Assembly (NCBI RefSeq): GCF_000518645.1
Contig: NZ_JADZ01000006.1
Span: forward strand, 62,001 to 126,000
DNA length: 64,000 bases
Direction of reading: 5' to 3'
From: Curvibacter gracilis ATCC BAA-807
GTDB taxonomy: Bacteria; Pseudomonadota; Gammaproteobacteria; Burkholderiales; Burkholderiaceae_C
Shown here: positions 16,598 to 26,774 of the stretch, piece by piece
Position numbering within the stretch: the stretch's first letter is position 1
Layout: every line of letters begins with the position of its first letter
Translations under genes and position numbers: made by a program
Notes under the pieces: generated by a model
The model's input: only the letters and a program-made list of their open reading frames with translations
What the model was told of the DNA's origin: nothing
The model's database searches: none

Positions 16598-17074
16598 ATG
16601 AAGATCGATAAAGACACCGTCGTCACCCTGCAATTCAAGGTGGCCAATGCCCAGGGGCTGCTGATCGAGCAGAGCAAGACCCCCATGGTCTACCTGCATG
16701 GCGGCTACGACAACACGCTGCCCAAGATCGAAGAGGCGCTGCAAGGCCAGGAGGCCGGCTACAAGGTGCTGCTGAAGCTGCAGCCCGAAGACGCCTTCGG
16801 CCTGCGCGACGAAAGCCTGGTGCGCGTGATCCCCAAGGCCGAGTTCCCGCCCGGCGTGAAGGTGGGTGGCCAGCTCGAAGGCCGCAATGACCAGGGCCAG
16901 CCGCAGATCTACCACGTGGTGAAGATCAAGGGCCCGCAGGTGCACCTGGATGGCAACCACCCCCTGGCCGGCCAGGCCCTGCAGTTCACCCTGCACGTGA
17001 CGGGTGTGCGGGCCGCCAGTGAAGAAGAGATCGCCCACCGCCACGTGCACGGCGAGCACGGCCACCACCACTGA
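16598..17074 (+). CDS. slyD: FKBP-type peptidyl-prolyl isomerase, SlyD-like
   Basis: A 158-residue SlyD-like isomerase that speeds proline cis-trans isomerisation and acts as a chaperone. The FKBP half and the inserted IF domain are recognisable from MVYLHGGYDNTLPKIEEAL, PEDAFGLRDESLV and HPLAGQALQFTLHVTGVR. It ends in a short His-rich tail (HRHVHGEHGHHH) that may bind nickel or other metals, much shorter than the Cys/His tail of E. coli SlyD. The SUI1 gene starts 13 bp downstream, so co-transcription is likely. Confidence 0.92.
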   Translation: MKIDKDTVVTLQFKVANAQGLLIEQSKTPMVYLHGGYDNTLPKIEEALQGQEAGYKVLLKLQPEDAFGLRDESLVRVIPKAEFPPGVKVGGQLEGRNDQGQPQIYHVVKIKGPQVHLDGNHPLAGQALQFTLHVTGVRAASEEEIAHRHVHGEHGHHH

Positions 17075-17087
17075 AGCCTGCGCGCCC

Positions 17088-17489
17088 ATGAAGAAGAACG
17101 GACTGGCCGACCTGGCCCAGTTGGCCAGCCTGGGGGGCCTGGTGACCACGCCGGCGGCCGAACGCAACTGCCCCGGCTGCAGCCAGCCGCTGGACCAATG
17201 CCGCTGCGAGGCCCTGGCCCAGGAACGCGCCCAGAAAGCCGCGCTGAAAGGCGCTGCCGTGCGGGTGTGGCTCGAAACCAAGGGCCGGCGCGGCAAGGGC
17301 GTGACGGTGGTGAAGGGCCTGCCGCTGGACGCCACTGCCCTGGAGGCCCTGGCCAAGCAGCTCAAGGCGGCCTGCGGCTCGGGCGGCACGGCCAAGGATG
17401 GCGACATCGAGATCCAGGGCGACCACCGCGACACCGTGCTGGCGGCCCTGCTCAAGCAAGGTTACGCAGCCAAGCGGGCCGGTGGCTGA
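17088..17489 (+). CDS. SUI1/eIF1-like translation factor (YciH family)
   Basis: A 133-residue protein. Residues from about 55 on form a SUI1 domain (KGRRGKGVTVVKGLPLDATALEALAKQLK, then GGTAKDGDIEIQGDHRD). In front is a short Cys cluster NCPGCSQPLDQCRC that could bind zinc. E. coli YciH and eIF1 affect start-codon selection on the small ribosomal subunit. It lies between slyD and a DUF3820 gene on the same strand, with 13-bp gaps on both sides. Family is clear; the physiological role in this group is not. Confidence 0.88.
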   Translation: MKKNGLADLAQLASLGGLVTTPAAERNCPGCSQPLDQCRCEALAQERAQKAALKGAAVRVWLETKGRRGKGVTVVKGLPLDATALEALAKQLKAACGSGGTAKDGDIEIQGDHRDTVLAALLKQGYAAKRAGG

Positions 17490-17502
17490 GCCCGTCAGCC
17501 CC

Positions 17503-17727
17503 ATGAAACCCGAAGACCTGCAGCGCCTGGTCACAACGGAGATGCCCTTTGGCAAGCATAAGGGCACCCTGCTGGCCGACCTGCCCGGCAACTACCTGAA
17601 CTGGTTTGCCCGCGAAGGTTTTCCCAAAGGCGACATCGGCCGCTTGCTGGCCCTGATGCACGAGATCGACCACAACGGCCTGTCAGAGCTACTGCAGCCG
17701 CTGCGGAGGGCGCCCCGCCAGCGCTGA
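17503..17727 (+). CDS. DUF3820-family small protein
   Basis: A 74-residue protein with the pattern MPFGKHKGTLLADLPGNYLNWFAREGFPKGDIG that defines DUF3820. Family members occur next to DNA or RNA metabolic genes, and some were described as quorum-sensing-linked in Pseudomonas. It starts 13 bp after the SUI1 gene, completing a three-gene set with slyD. It converges with a diguanylate cyclase 13 bp downstream; no terminator hairpin is obvious in that gap. Function unknown. Confidence 0.82.
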   Translation: MKPEDLQRLVTTEMPFGKHKGTLLADLPGNYLNWFAREGFPKGDIGRLLALMHEIDHNGLSELLQPLRRAPRQR

Positions 17728-17740
17728 GGGTCAACGCCCC

Positions 17741-18925
17741 TCAGGTGCCCAGGCGCGGGCCCCGGGCCAGCCCGTGCCGGGCCTTGAGCAAGGCCTTTTC
17801 GGCGTACATGCGCAGGTCGGCCGCCTTGACCAGGTCGCCCGGCTGGGTGGCGTCCTGGGGCCAGCAGGCCAGACCCAGGCTGACTTCGATCTCGACGCTG
17901 GCCCCGCTGGCCAGTTGCAGGGGGCCGTTGACGGTCTTGCGCAGACGCTGCACCGCCTGCTCTCCCGTGCTGAGCGACGACAGGTCGTGGATCAGGATCA
18001 CAAACTCATCGCCCCCGAGCCGGGCCACGAAGTCGCCCCCGCGGGCAAACTCGCGCAGGCGCCGCGCCACCTCGATCAGCACCGCGTCGCCCGCATCGTG
18101 GCCCAGGCGGTCATTGACCTGCTTGAAGCCATTGAGGTCGGCCATCACCAGGCCGAAGGACTGCTGGCTGCGCTCCCAGCGCGCCACCTCGCGGTCCAGG
18201 GTTTCGTCGAAATAGCGCCGGTTGGGCAGGTCGGTGAGGGCGTCTTCGCGGGCCAGCGCCAGCACCCGGCTTTGCGCCTGCTGGTAGCAGGCCAGGCTGA
18301 TGCTGTAGGTCCAGCCGACGATGAACAGCACCAGCATCAGGTACAGCACCCCCTGAAAAGGGTGCTCCTGGATGCTCGGGTCATCGGGGGCCAGGCAGGC
18401 CAGCACCCAGCGCGTGGCCATGGCCGCCGCCATCAGCAGCAGAAAAAAACCGGCCACCCGGTGCACCAGGCGCTCTTCCGGGCGGCTGTGGCGACACATC
18501 ACCCAGGCCGACAGGCCCAGCAGCAGCACGCTGACAGCATCATGGATCTGGTAGCGCCGCACCGCATGCGCATGCAGGAGCACCGCCGACAGCATGGCCG
18601 CCGGCGCCAACAGCAGCAGGGCACGGGGCCAGTGATCCGCCGCGGGGTGGCCTCGAAAACGCAGGCTGCCCTGCAGCAGCAGCATCAAGGTGATCAGGCC
18701 GGCCGCATGGTTGACGATCAGCGCCTGCGAAAACGACCAGCCCAGGGCCAGCGCCAGCGGGATGGCCAGGAAACCCAGCGACATCATGGCCGAGGAGGCC
18801 ATCCACCAGCGCAGGCCGGGTACCTGGCGGTTGATGCGCCAAATCGTGTACATGACCAGCAGGGTCACCTGGGCCACCATCGAAACGACCACCGACAAAG
18901 TCTCGCGGTCCAACATCCATCGCAT
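17741..18925 (-). CDS. Membrane diguanylate cyclase (GGDEF)
   Basis: A 394-residue protein. The first half has six to seven membrane helices with no recognisable extracytoplasmic sensor. The C-terminal GGDEF domain begins at EDALTDLPNRRYFDETL and carries an intact active site LGGDEF. An allosteric I-site RxxD (RGGD) lies five residues upstream, so the enzyme should make c-di-GMP from two GTP and be product-inhibited. No EAL domain is present. The start MRWMLDRE was chosen because the longer frame has an unlikely charged N-terminus. It is transcribed alone. Confidence 0.9.
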   Translation of the reverse strand: MRWMLDRETLSVVVSMVAQVTLLVMYTIWRINRQVPGLRWWMASSAMMSLGFLAIPLALALGWSFSQALIVNHAAGLITLMLLLQGSLRFRGHPAADHWPRALLLLAPAAMLSAVLLHAHAVRRYQIHDAVSVLLLGLSAWVMCRHSRPEERLVHRVAGFFLLLMAAAMATRWVLACLAPDDPSIQEHPFQGVLYLMLVLFIVGWTYSISLACYQQAQSRVLALAREDALTDLPNRRYFDETLDREVARWERSQQSFGLVMADLNGFKQVNDRLGHDAGDAVLIEVARRLREFARGGDFVARLGGDEFVILIHDLSSLSTGEQAVQRLRKTVNGPLQLASGASVEIEVSLGLACWPQDATQPGDLVKAADLRMYAEKALLKARHGLARGPRLGT

Positions 18926-19062
18926 CTGAGCTTGCGCTTTCCGGGGCGCTCTGGGCCCCATCCGCCCGGGTTCCACAACCCGGGTCTGCGTCTCCCATTG
19001 TCGACCTGAGCACAAGCTCCGGCTTGATCTTGATCAAGCCCGAAACCGAGGCAGAAAGCGCC

Positions 19063-19488
19063 TCAACACGCCAGGGATTCGAAGAAGGGCAAGCCCCCTG
19101 CATCGCAAATAAGCCCCTGACCTTGCCAGGTCCAGAGTTCGCCCCGACGGCCCCACAGGCGCAGGCCCACCGGGCCCTCCAGACGCGCCGGCAAGGGCAG
19201 TTGCCGCAGGCACTGGCCCTGCCACAGCAGCTCTCCATCGAGCAAGGCGCCCAAAGGCAGTACGGCCTCCGGAACACCCTGCGGCGGTGCGGGCCACAGG
19301 CCGAGCAGCAGGCCGCGCACATGGCCCAGCCTGGGCGATGCCCCTGGGCCCTCGGCGGGCGCGAGCACCGCGGCCGCCGCCCAACGCAGTTGCAGCCCCG
19401 CCACCCCGTTGGGGCCGGGCCACCGCTGCACCCCGGCCAGCTCGGAGTCGGCGAAGTGCAGGCTCAGCTCAGCAGGGGCCTGGCCCAT
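19063..19488 (-). CDS. Unrecognised 141-residue protein coupled to the amino-acid binding protein
   Basis: I do not recognise this protein. It has no signal peptide or membrane helix and is rich in Leu, Gly and Trp (for example ELLWQGQCLRQLPLP, LRLWGRRGELWTWQG), suggesting a small beta-rich cytosolic fold. Its ATG lies 2 bp after the stop of the branched-chain amino-acid binding protein upstream, so the two are probably translationally coupled. Codon use matches its neighbours. The next gene downstream is divergently placed, so this is the last gene of its transcript. Confidence 0.6.
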   Translation of the reverse strand: MGQAPAELSLHFADSELAGVQRWPGPNGVAGLQLRWAAAAVLAPAEGPGASPRLGHVRGLLLGLWPAPPQGVPEAVLPLGALLDGELLWQGQCLRQLPLPARLEGPVGLRLWGRRGELWTWQGQGLICDAGGLPFFESLAC

Positions 19489-19490
19489 GC

Positions 19491-20636
19491 TCAGTTCAGC
19501 GGGGTGCGCACACCGTCGCGGAAACCGTACAGGGTGACGGCTGGTTGGGTCAGCTCGCCCTTGGCGGTGAAGGCAATCTGGCCGGTCACGCCGTGGCGGT
19601 TGGTCTTGGCCAGGGCCGGCAGGTAGACCTTGGGATCGGTCGAGCTGGCGCTCTTCATGGCGTCGATCAGCACCAGGGTGGCGTCGTAGGCGTAGGGGCT
19701 GTAGATCTGGAACTGGCCGGGGAAGCGGGCGTCATAGCGCTTCTTCCACTCGGGGCCGCCCTGCATCTTGGCCACCGAAGCACCCCCGGTGGCACAGGTC
19801 ACGCCGGCCAGCGGCGCCGCCTTGGCCGACAACTCGGCCAGCTTCTCGGTGCACAGCGCGTCGCCGCCGAACAGCTTCACCTCGCCCAGGCCCAGCTGCT
19901 CCATCTGGCGCAGCATGGGGCCGGCCTGGGCATCCAGGCCGCCGTAGAAGATGGCATCGGGCTTCTTGGACTTGATGGCCGTGAGGATGGCCATGAAGTC
20001 GGTGGCCTTGTCGTTGGTGAATTCCTCGCCCACCACGGTCAGGCCTTTTTGCAGGGCCGTGGCCTTGAACACGCCGGCCACGCCCTGCCCATAGGCGGTG
20101 CGGTCGTCGATGATGGCCACGCGCTTGACCTTGAGCGCATCGGCGGCGTAGTAGGCCAGCGCGGCGCCCAGGGCGTTGTCGTTGGCGATCAGGCGGAAGG
20201 TGGTCTTGTAGCCGGGCTTGGTCAGGTCGGGGTTGGAGGCCGAGGCGGTGATGTTGGGCAGATCGCACTTGGCGTAGATCGCTGCGGCCGGGATCGAGGT
20301 GCCCGACTGCAGGTGGCCGACCAGGCCCGCCACCTTGGCGTCGCACATCTTCTGGGCCACGGCCGTGGCCTGGCGCGGGTCGCCGGCATCGTCTTCGGCG
20401 GCGATCTCGAAGCGAACCTTCTTGCCACCGATCATGGGGTTCTGGGCGTTCGCTTCTTCGATGGCCAGACGCACGCCGTTTTCGGTGTCCTTGCCGATGT
20501 GGGCAATGCCGCCCGAGACGGGGCCGGCGTGGCCGATCTTGACGACCTGCACGTCCTGGGCGGAGGCCGATGTGCCCAGGGCCAGCACCGCGGCGAGGGC
20601 CAAGGTGGAGCGGATGAATCGCGCTTGAGTTTTCAT
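19491..20636 (-). CDS. Branched-chain amino acid ABC transporter substrate-binding protein (LivK type)
   Basis: A 381-residue periplasmic binding protein with a cleavable signal peptide (about 26 residues, ending ASAQD). The mature part shows KIGHAGPVSGGIAHIGKDTENGVRLAIEEAN and VVGEEFTNDKATDFMAILTAIK, typical of type I receptors for leucine, isoleucine, valine or related acids. The start is at MKTQARF; an upstream in-frame Met lies before the signal peptide and is unlikely. No permease or ATPase gene is adjacent, so the rest of the transporter lies elsewhere. A coupled unknown gene follows. Confidence 0.9.
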   Translation of the reverse strand: MKTQARFIRSTLALAAVLALGTSASAQDVQVVKIGHAGPVSGGIAHIGKDTENGVRLAIEEANAQNPMIGGKKVRFEIAAEDDAGDPRQATAVAQKMCDAKVAGLVGHLQSGTSIPAAAIYAKCDLPNITASASNPDLTKPGYKTTFRLIANDNALGAALAYYAADALKVKRVAIIDDRTAYGQGVAGVFKATALQKGLTVVGEEFTNDKATDFMAILTAIKSKKPDAIFYGGLDAQAGPMLRQMEQLGLGEVKLFGGDALCTEKLAELSAKAAPLAGVTCATGGASVAKMQGGPEWKKRYDARFPGQFQIYSPYAYDATLVLIDAMKSASSTDPKVYLPALAKTNRHGVTGQIAFTAKGELTQPAVTLYGFRDGVRTPLN

Positions 20637-20768
20637 GAAAAGTTTCCCTTGTGCGGCTGCAGACTTCAGGCCACGGAGCGGAGCAGCCACCTCCGATCCC
20701 GGCCGCCCGTGGGCGTGACACTGCACAGGGTCCATGCAGCGCGGCACGCGGGGGCAGATTCCAAAAAC

Positions 20769-20792
20769 AAAACGCGCCCAAAGGCGCGTTTT
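20769..20792 (-). terminator. Intrinsic terminator after gap
   Basis: AAAACGCGCC and GGCGCGTTTT form a ten-base stem with a four-base loop. Read on the minus strand it is followed by GTTTTTGG. It lies about 17 bp beyond the gap stop codon. Confidence 0.85.
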
Positions 20793-20808
20793 GCAGAGTC
20801 AACGAGAC

Positions 20809-21888
<1,080 letters not shown>

Positions 21889-23952
21889 TTACTTCTTCTT
21901 GGCCTTGCCCAGCGCCACCAGCACGGTGTCGGTGACGTTCTCGGCGGTGAAGCCGAAGTGCTTGAACAGCACCGGGGCCGGGGCCGATTCGCCATAGGTG
22001 TCGATGCCCACCACGGCGGCCACGCCGTACTTCCACCAGCCATCGGTGCTGCCCATCTCGACCGCCACGCGGGGCAGGCCGGCCGGCAGGACCGATTTCT
22101 TGTAGGCCAGGGTCTGGCGATCGAAGGTGGTGGTGCTGGGCATGGAGACCACGCGCACATAGACCTTCTTCTCGGCCAGCAGCTTCTGGGCGGCCAGCGC
22201 CAGCTGCACTTCAGAGCCGGTGGCGATGATCACGCCCTGGGGCTTGCGCTTGATGCCGATGTCGGCCGGCTCGCTCAGGATGTAGGCACCGCGGCTGATC
22301 TCGCCCAGGTCTTTCTTGGGCGAGTAGGGCAGGTTCTGGCGCGACAGCAGCAGGGCGGTCGGGCGGTTCTTGTTCTCCAGGGCCACGGCCCAGGCGATGG
22401 TGGTTTCAGCCGTGTCGGCCGGGCGCCACACATCGAGGTTGGGGATCAGGCGCAGGCTGGCGGCGTGTTCGATCGACTGGTGGGTCGGGCCGTCTTCGCC
22501 CAGACCGATGGAGTCGTGGGTGAACACATGGATCACGCGCTGCTTCATCAGCGCCGCCATGCGGATCGCGTTGCGGCTGTAGTCGCTGAAGGTCAGGAAG
22601 GTGCCACCGTAGGGGATGAAGCCACCGTGCAGGGCCACACCGTTCATGATGGCGGCCATGCCGAACTCGCGCACGCCGTAGTTGATGTGGCGGCCACCCA
22701 CCAGTTGGCCGTCGGCCGCAGCGGTCTGCACCACCTCGCCGGCGGCGTCAAAGCGCAGGTTGGGGGTGCTCTTGGTGTTGGTGAGGTTGGAGCCGGTCAG
22801 GTCGGCAGAGCCCCCCAGCAGCTCGGGCAGAGCGGCGGTGAAGGCTTCCAGGGCCAGTTGGCTGGCCTTGCGGCTGGCCACGGTCTCGGCCTTGGTGTGG
22901 GCGGCGATGGCGGCATCGACGGCCACCTGGGCAAAGTTCTTCGGCAGCTCGCCGGCCATGCGGCGCAGCAGCTCGGCGGCCAGCGCCGGGTGGGCGGCCT
23001 GGTAGGCGGCGAAGCGGGTGTTCCACTCGGCTTCGGCGGCGGCGCCACGGGCCTTGGCGTCCCAGGCGGCGTACACATCGGCCGGGATCTCAAAGGGGGC
23101 ATGCGGCCAGCCCAGGGCTTCGCGGGTCAGGGCGATTTCTTCGGCACCCAGGGGTTCGCCGTGGGCCTTGGAGGTGTTGGCGCGGTTGGGCGAGCCCTTG
23201 CCGATGGCAGTCTTGCAGATGATCAGGGTGGGGGCCGCGTTCTGGCCCTTGGCCTGGGCGATGGCCTGCGACACGGCGTCCACGTCGTGGCCGTCCACCG
23301 GGCCGATCACATTCCAGCCATAGGCCTGGAAGCGTTGGGCGGTGTTGTCGATGAACCAGGGCGCGACCTGGCCGTCGATGGAGATGCCGTTGTCGTCGTA
23401 CAGGGCGATCAGCTTGCCCAGCTTCCAGGCACCGGCCAGGGCGGCCGCTTCGTGGCTGATGCCTTCCATCAGGCAGCCGTCGCCCATGAAGACGTAGGTG
23501 TGGTGGTCGACCACGGCATGGCCGTCGCGGTTGAACTCCTTGGCCAGCAGCTTCTCGGCCAGCGCGAAGCCCACGGCATTGGTGATGCCCTGGCCCAGCG
23601 GGCCGGTGGTGGTTTCAACGCCGGGGGTGATGCCCACTTCGGGGTGGCCGGCGGTCTTGCTGTGCAGCTTGCGGAAGTTCTTCAGCTCTTCGATCGGCAG
23701 CGGGTAGCCGGTGAGGTGCAGCAGCGCGTAGATCAGCATCGAGCCGTGGCCGTTGGACAGCACGAAGCGGTCACGGTCCAGCCACTGGGGCTGACTCGGG
23801 TTGTGCTTGAGGTGCTGGCCCCACAGGGCCACCGCCATGTCGGCCATGCCCATGGGGGCACCCGGGTGACCGGAGTTGGCGAGTTGAACGGCGTCCATGG
23901 CCAACGCGCGGATCGCGTTTGCCATATCTTGTTGTTGCTGGGTGTTGGCCAT
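21889..23952 (-). CDS. tkt: Transketolase
   Basis: A 687-residue thiamine-diphosphate enzyme that moves two-carbon units between sugar phosphates in the pentose phosphate and Calvin cycles. N-terminal [15 protein letters not shown], the TPP-binding motif [13 protein letters not shown], and the Pyr-domain segments [13 protein letters not shown] and [14 protein letters not shown] are all present. A C-terminal transketolase domain ends in a Lys-rich tail. The start [21 protein letters not shown] is supported by a GGAG-like sequence upstream. gap follows on the same strand, and the divergent SpeD-like gene begins about 140 bp upstream. Confidence 0.97.
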   Translation of the reverse strand: MANTQQQQDMANAIRALAMDAVQLANSGHPGAPMGMADMAVALWGQHLKHNPSQPQWLDRDRFVLSNGHGSMLIYALLHLTGYPLPIEELKNFRKLHSKTAGHPEVGITPGVETTTGPLGQGITNAVGFALAEKLLAKEFNRDGHAVVDHHTYVFMGDGCLMEGISHEAAALAGAWKLGKLIALYDDNGISIDGQVAPWFIDNTAQRFQAYGWNVIGPVDGHDVDAVSQAIAQAKGQNAAPTLIICKTAIGKGSPNRANTSKAHGEPLGAEEIALTREALGWPHAPFEIPADVYAAWDAKARGAAAEAEWNTRFAAYQAAHPALAAELLRRMAGELPKNFAQVAVDAAIAAHTKAETVASRKASQLALEAFTAALPELLGGSADLTGSNLTNTKSTPNLRFDAAGEVVQTAAADGQLVGGRHINYGVREFGMAAIMNGVALHGGFIPYGGTFLTFSDYSRNAIRMAALMKQRVIHVFTHDSIGLGEDGPTHQSIEHAASLRLIPNLDVWRPADTAETTIAWAVALENKNRPTALLLSRQNLPYSPKKDLGEISRGAYILSEPADIGIKRKPQGVIIATGSEVQLALAAQKLLAEKKVYVRVVSMPSTTTFDRQTLAYKKSVLPAGLPRVAVEMGSTDGWWKYGVAAVVGIDTYGESAPAPVLFKHFGFTAENVTDTVLVALGKAKKK

Positions 23953-24090
23953 CGGGAGAAGCTCCGGATTGGAGGGTCTGGGGGAAACCCCGTATTTTAC
24001 CGGTCGCGCCCGACCCAGGTCGCGAAGCCCACTTTCAGGGCCGCCATCCGTCTCATTCAGGCCCTGACTTGCACTAAAGTGGAGCCTCTT

Positions 24091-24492
24091 ATGCTTGGCC
24101 TTCACCTGACCGCTGATTTGCACGACTGCCGCTGTGCGCCGCACTGGCTGCAGGACGCGCCAGCGCTGGGCCAGGCCTGCCTGGAGGCCGTGGCCGCCAG
24201 TGGCCTGCAGGCCGTCAACCAACTGGTGCACGCCTTCCCGGCCGGCCCCAAGGGCCCCGGCGGGGTGACCGCCACGGTGCTGCTGGCCGAATCGCATCTG
24301 TGTGTGCACACCTGGCCCGAACTGGGCGCCGTGACCCTCGATGTGTACGTGTGCAATGTGGGGGCCGACCACGCCCCCCAGGCGCGTGCCCTGCTGGCCC
24401 GATTGCTGGCGCTGTTCCAGCCCGGGCGCCAGCGCCTGCAAGAGCTGCAGCGTGGCAGCCTGATCGAAGCGGCCCAACCCCTGCCGGCCTGA
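24091..24492 (+). CDS. Pyruvoyl-dependent decarboxylase of the SpeD (AdoMet decarboxylase) family
   Basis: A 133-residue SpeD-type proenzyme. The self-cleavage motif [13 protein letters not shown] contains Glu67-Ser68, where cleavage would produce the pyruvoyl group. A following Cys (VCNVG, about residue 88) matches the catalytic Cys position of prokaryotic AdoMet decarboxylases. The usual HxFxPxGxSG segment is altered here to [12 protein letters not shown], so the serine that helps processing seems absent. AdoMet decarboxylase supplies aminopropyl groups for spermidine, but some SpeD homologues act on ornithine or arginine instead. No speE adjoins it; a SpeE-like membrane protein lies 13 kb away. 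murU follows by about 16 bp. Confidence 0.82.
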   Translation: MLGLHLTADLHDCRCAPHWLQDAPALGQACLEAVAASGLQAVNQLVHAFPAGPKGPGGVTATVLLAESHLCVHTWPELGAVTLDVYVCNVGADHAPQARALLARLLALFQPGRQRLQELQRGSLIEAAQPLPA

Positions 24493-24508
24493 CGCCCCGG
24501 CCTGATCC

Positions 24509-25291
24509 ATGAACCCCACGCCAGACGCCCTCATGCAAGACACCCCGGCCATGCTGCTGGCCGCCGGCCGTGGCGAGCGCATGCGCCCGCTCACCGACCT
24601 GCACCCCAAGCCGCTGCTGGCGGTGCAGGGCCGCCCGCTGTTGCAGTGGCAGCTGCAGGCGCTGGCCCGAGACGGCTGCCGGCAGGTGGTGATCAACACC
24701 GCCTGGCTGGGCCAGCAGATCCAGGACCATTTCGGTGCGCAGTTCGCCACTGAACACGGCTCGCTGGCGCTGAGCTATTCCGACGAGGCCGCCGACTTTG
24801 GCGGCGCGCTGGAGACCGCCGGCGGCATTGCCCGCGCGCTGCCCCACCTGGGCGAGGTGTTCTGGCTGGCTGCGGGCGATGTGTTCGCCCCCGACTTCGT
24901 GTTCGACCCGCAGGCCCTGGCCCGGTTTCGCGCCGGCACGGCCCTGGCCCACCTGTGGCTGGTGCCCAACCCGGCGCACAACCCGCGCGGCGACTTCGGC
25001 CTGAGCCCCGAAGGCCTGGCCCTGAACCTGGGCGCCGACCAGCCCGGCCCGCGCCACACCTACAGCACCATCGGGCTGTACCGCGCCGAGCTGTTCACGG
25101 CACCCTGGTGCGACATCGCCGCCGGCAACCCGCAGGGGCAGGCCGCCGCGCTGGCACCGCTGCTGCGCCGTGCCATGGATGCCGGCCGCGTGACGGCCAG
25201 CCTGTACACCGGGCGCTGGACCGACGTGGGCACGCCCGAGCGACTGGCCCAATTGAACAAGCCCCTGAACGAGCCCCAGAACGCGGCCTGA
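24509..25291 (+). CDS. murU: N-acetylmuramate-1-phosphate uridylyltransferase (MurU-like)
   Basis: A 260-residue nucleotidyltransferase. The N-terminal motif [21 protein letters not shown] binds nucleotide triphosphate, and AAGDVFAPD and [10 protein letters not shown] follow. In Pseudomonas, MurU with the kinase AmgK recycles N-acetylmuramic acid directly into UDP-MurNAc and gives intrinsic fosfomycin resistance. A close alternative is mannose-1-phosphate guanylyltransferase. The MurU reading is favoured by size and by the presence of an AmgK homologue elsewhere in this window. It lies in a plus-strand run with the SpeD-like gene and pepP. Confidence 0.78.
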   Translation: MNPTPDALMQDTPAMLLAAGRGERMRPLTDLHPKPLLAVQGRPLLQWQLQALARDGCRQVVINTAWLGQQIQDHFGAQFATEHGSLALSYSDEAADFGGALETAGGIARALPHLGEVFWLAAGDVFAPDFVFDPQALARFRAGTALAHLWLVPNPAHNPRGDFGLSPEGLALNLGADQPGPRHTYSTIGLYRAELFTAPWCDIAAGNPQGQAAALAPLLRRAMDAGRVTASLYTGRWTDVGTPERLAQLNKPLNEPQNAA

Positions 25292-25331
25292 TCCGCCCCA
25301 CCCCAGCCCACACCGCCGCTGAAAGCCCGCC

Positions 25332-26741
25332 ATGTCCGACCTCCCCACCCTCGCCCCCACCCCCTTGAGCGTCTACGCCGAACGCCGCGCCCGCGTGGCC
25401 CAGGCCATCGGGCCCAACGGCATCGCCATCGTGCCCACCGCGCCCGAGCGCCAGCGCAACCGCGACAGCGATTTCCTGTACCGGCACGACAGCTACTTCT
25501 ACTACCTGACCGGCTTCACCGAGGCCAACGCCTGGCTGGTCATCACCGGCGACGGCCACAGCACGCTGTGGTGCAACCCCAAGGACCTGGAGCGCGAGAT
25601 CTGGGACGGCTACCGCCTGGGCCCGGATGCCGCCCCCGCGGCCCTGGGTGTGGACACGGCCTGGCCGGTGACCGAGCTGGACAGCCGCCTGCCCAAGCTG
25701 CTGGAAAACCGCGACGTGGTGCACTACCCCTTCGCCACCCACAAGGGCCTGGAGACCCGGGTCGACGGCTGGCTCAGCCAGGTGCGCGCCCGGGTGCGCT
25801 TCGGCGCCCTGTGCCCGGCCATGCAGCGCGACCTGTGCGGCGTGCTCGACGAGATGCGCCTGATCAAGGACGGGTACGAACTGGCCATCATGCGCCGGGC
25901 TGCCCAGATCAGCGCCCGCGCCCATGTGCGCGCCATGCAGCTCAGCGCCAGCCGGCTGCGCGCCGGCCAGGACGTGCGCGAGTACCACCTGGACGCCGAA
26001 CTGCTGCACGAGTTCCGCCGCCACGGCTCGCAGTACCCGGCCTACAGCTCCATCGTGGCCGCCGGCGCCAATGCCTGCGTGCTGCACTACCGCGCCGACA
26101 CCGCACCGGTGCGCGACGGCGAGCTGGTGCTGATCGATGCCGGCTGCGAACTCGACAGCTACGCCAGCGACATCACCCGCACCTTCCCGGCCAATGGCCG
26201 CTTCAGCGGGCCGCAACGCGCCCTGTACGACCTGGTGCTGGCCTCGCAGGACGCGGCCGTGGCCGCCACCCGTGCCGGCGCCCGCTTCAACGACCCGCAC
26301 GACGCCACCGTGGCCGTGCTGGCGCAAGGCCTGCTCGACCTGGGCCTGCTCGACCGCAACAGCGTGGGCAGCGTGCAGGACGTGATCGAGAACCGCAGCT
26401 ACTTCCCGTTCTACATGCACCGCACCAGCCACTGGCTGGGCATGGATGTGCACGACTGCGGCAGCTATGTGGAGCCCACCGAGCTGGGCGAGGCCAGCCT
26501 GCGGCGCGACCCGCTGTCGGGCGAGACCATCACCAACCGGCCCAGCCGCATCCTGCACCCAGGCATGGTGCTGACCCTCGAGCCCGGCCTGTATGTGCGC
26601 CCGGCCCCGGGCGTGCCCGAGGCCTTCCACCACATCGGCATCCGCATCGAAGACGATGCCGTGGTCACGGCGCAAGGCTGCGAGCTGATCACCCGCGACG
26701 TGCCCGTGCACGCCGACGAGATCGAAGCGCTGATGCGCTGA
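25332..26741 (+). CDS. pepP: Xaa-Pro aminopeptidase P
   Basis: A 469-residue metallo-peptidase that removes N-terminal residues before proline. The N-terminal domain contains RHDSYFYYLTGFTEANAWLV. The C-terminal pita-bread fold holds the metal ligands: the Asp pair in VLIDAGCELDSYASDITRTFP, His in HWLGMDVHD, Glu in LEPGLYV and IRIEDD. Length and order match E. coli PepP. It starts about 40 bp after murU; a large c-di-GMP gene follows 33 bp downstream on the same strand, so read-through is possible. Confidence 0.95.
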   Translation: MSDLPTLAPTPLSVYAERRARVAQAIGPNGIAIVPTAPERQRNRDSDFLYRHDSYFYYLTGFTEANAWLVITGDGHSTLWCNPKDLEREIWDGYRLGPDAAPAALGVDTAWPVTELDSRLPKLLENRDVVHYPFATHKGLETRVDGWLSQVRARVRFGALCPAMQRDLCGVLDEMRLIKDGYELAIMRRAAQISARAHVRAMQLSASRLRAGQDVREYHLDAELLHEFRRHGSQYPAYSSIVAAGANACVLHYRADTAPVRDGELVLIDAGCELDSYASDITRTFPANGRFSGPQRALYDLVLASQDAAVAATRAGARFNDPHDATVAVLAQGLLDLGLLDRNSVGSVQDVIENRSYFPFYMHRTSHWLGMDVHDCGSYVEPTELGEASLRRDPLSGETITNRPSRILHPGMVLTLEPGLYVRPAPGVPEAFHHIGIRIEDDAVVTAQGCELITRDVPVHADEIEALMR

Positions 26742-26774
26742 TGGCCGGATGAAGCAGACCGCCCCCCAGTCGGC

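Noticed and set aside
14509-16686. 725-codon minus frame spanning methyltransferase and lipoprotein
   Set aside because: Only its last 233 codons match a family. The upstream part is a shadow of the metallo-hydrolase gene.
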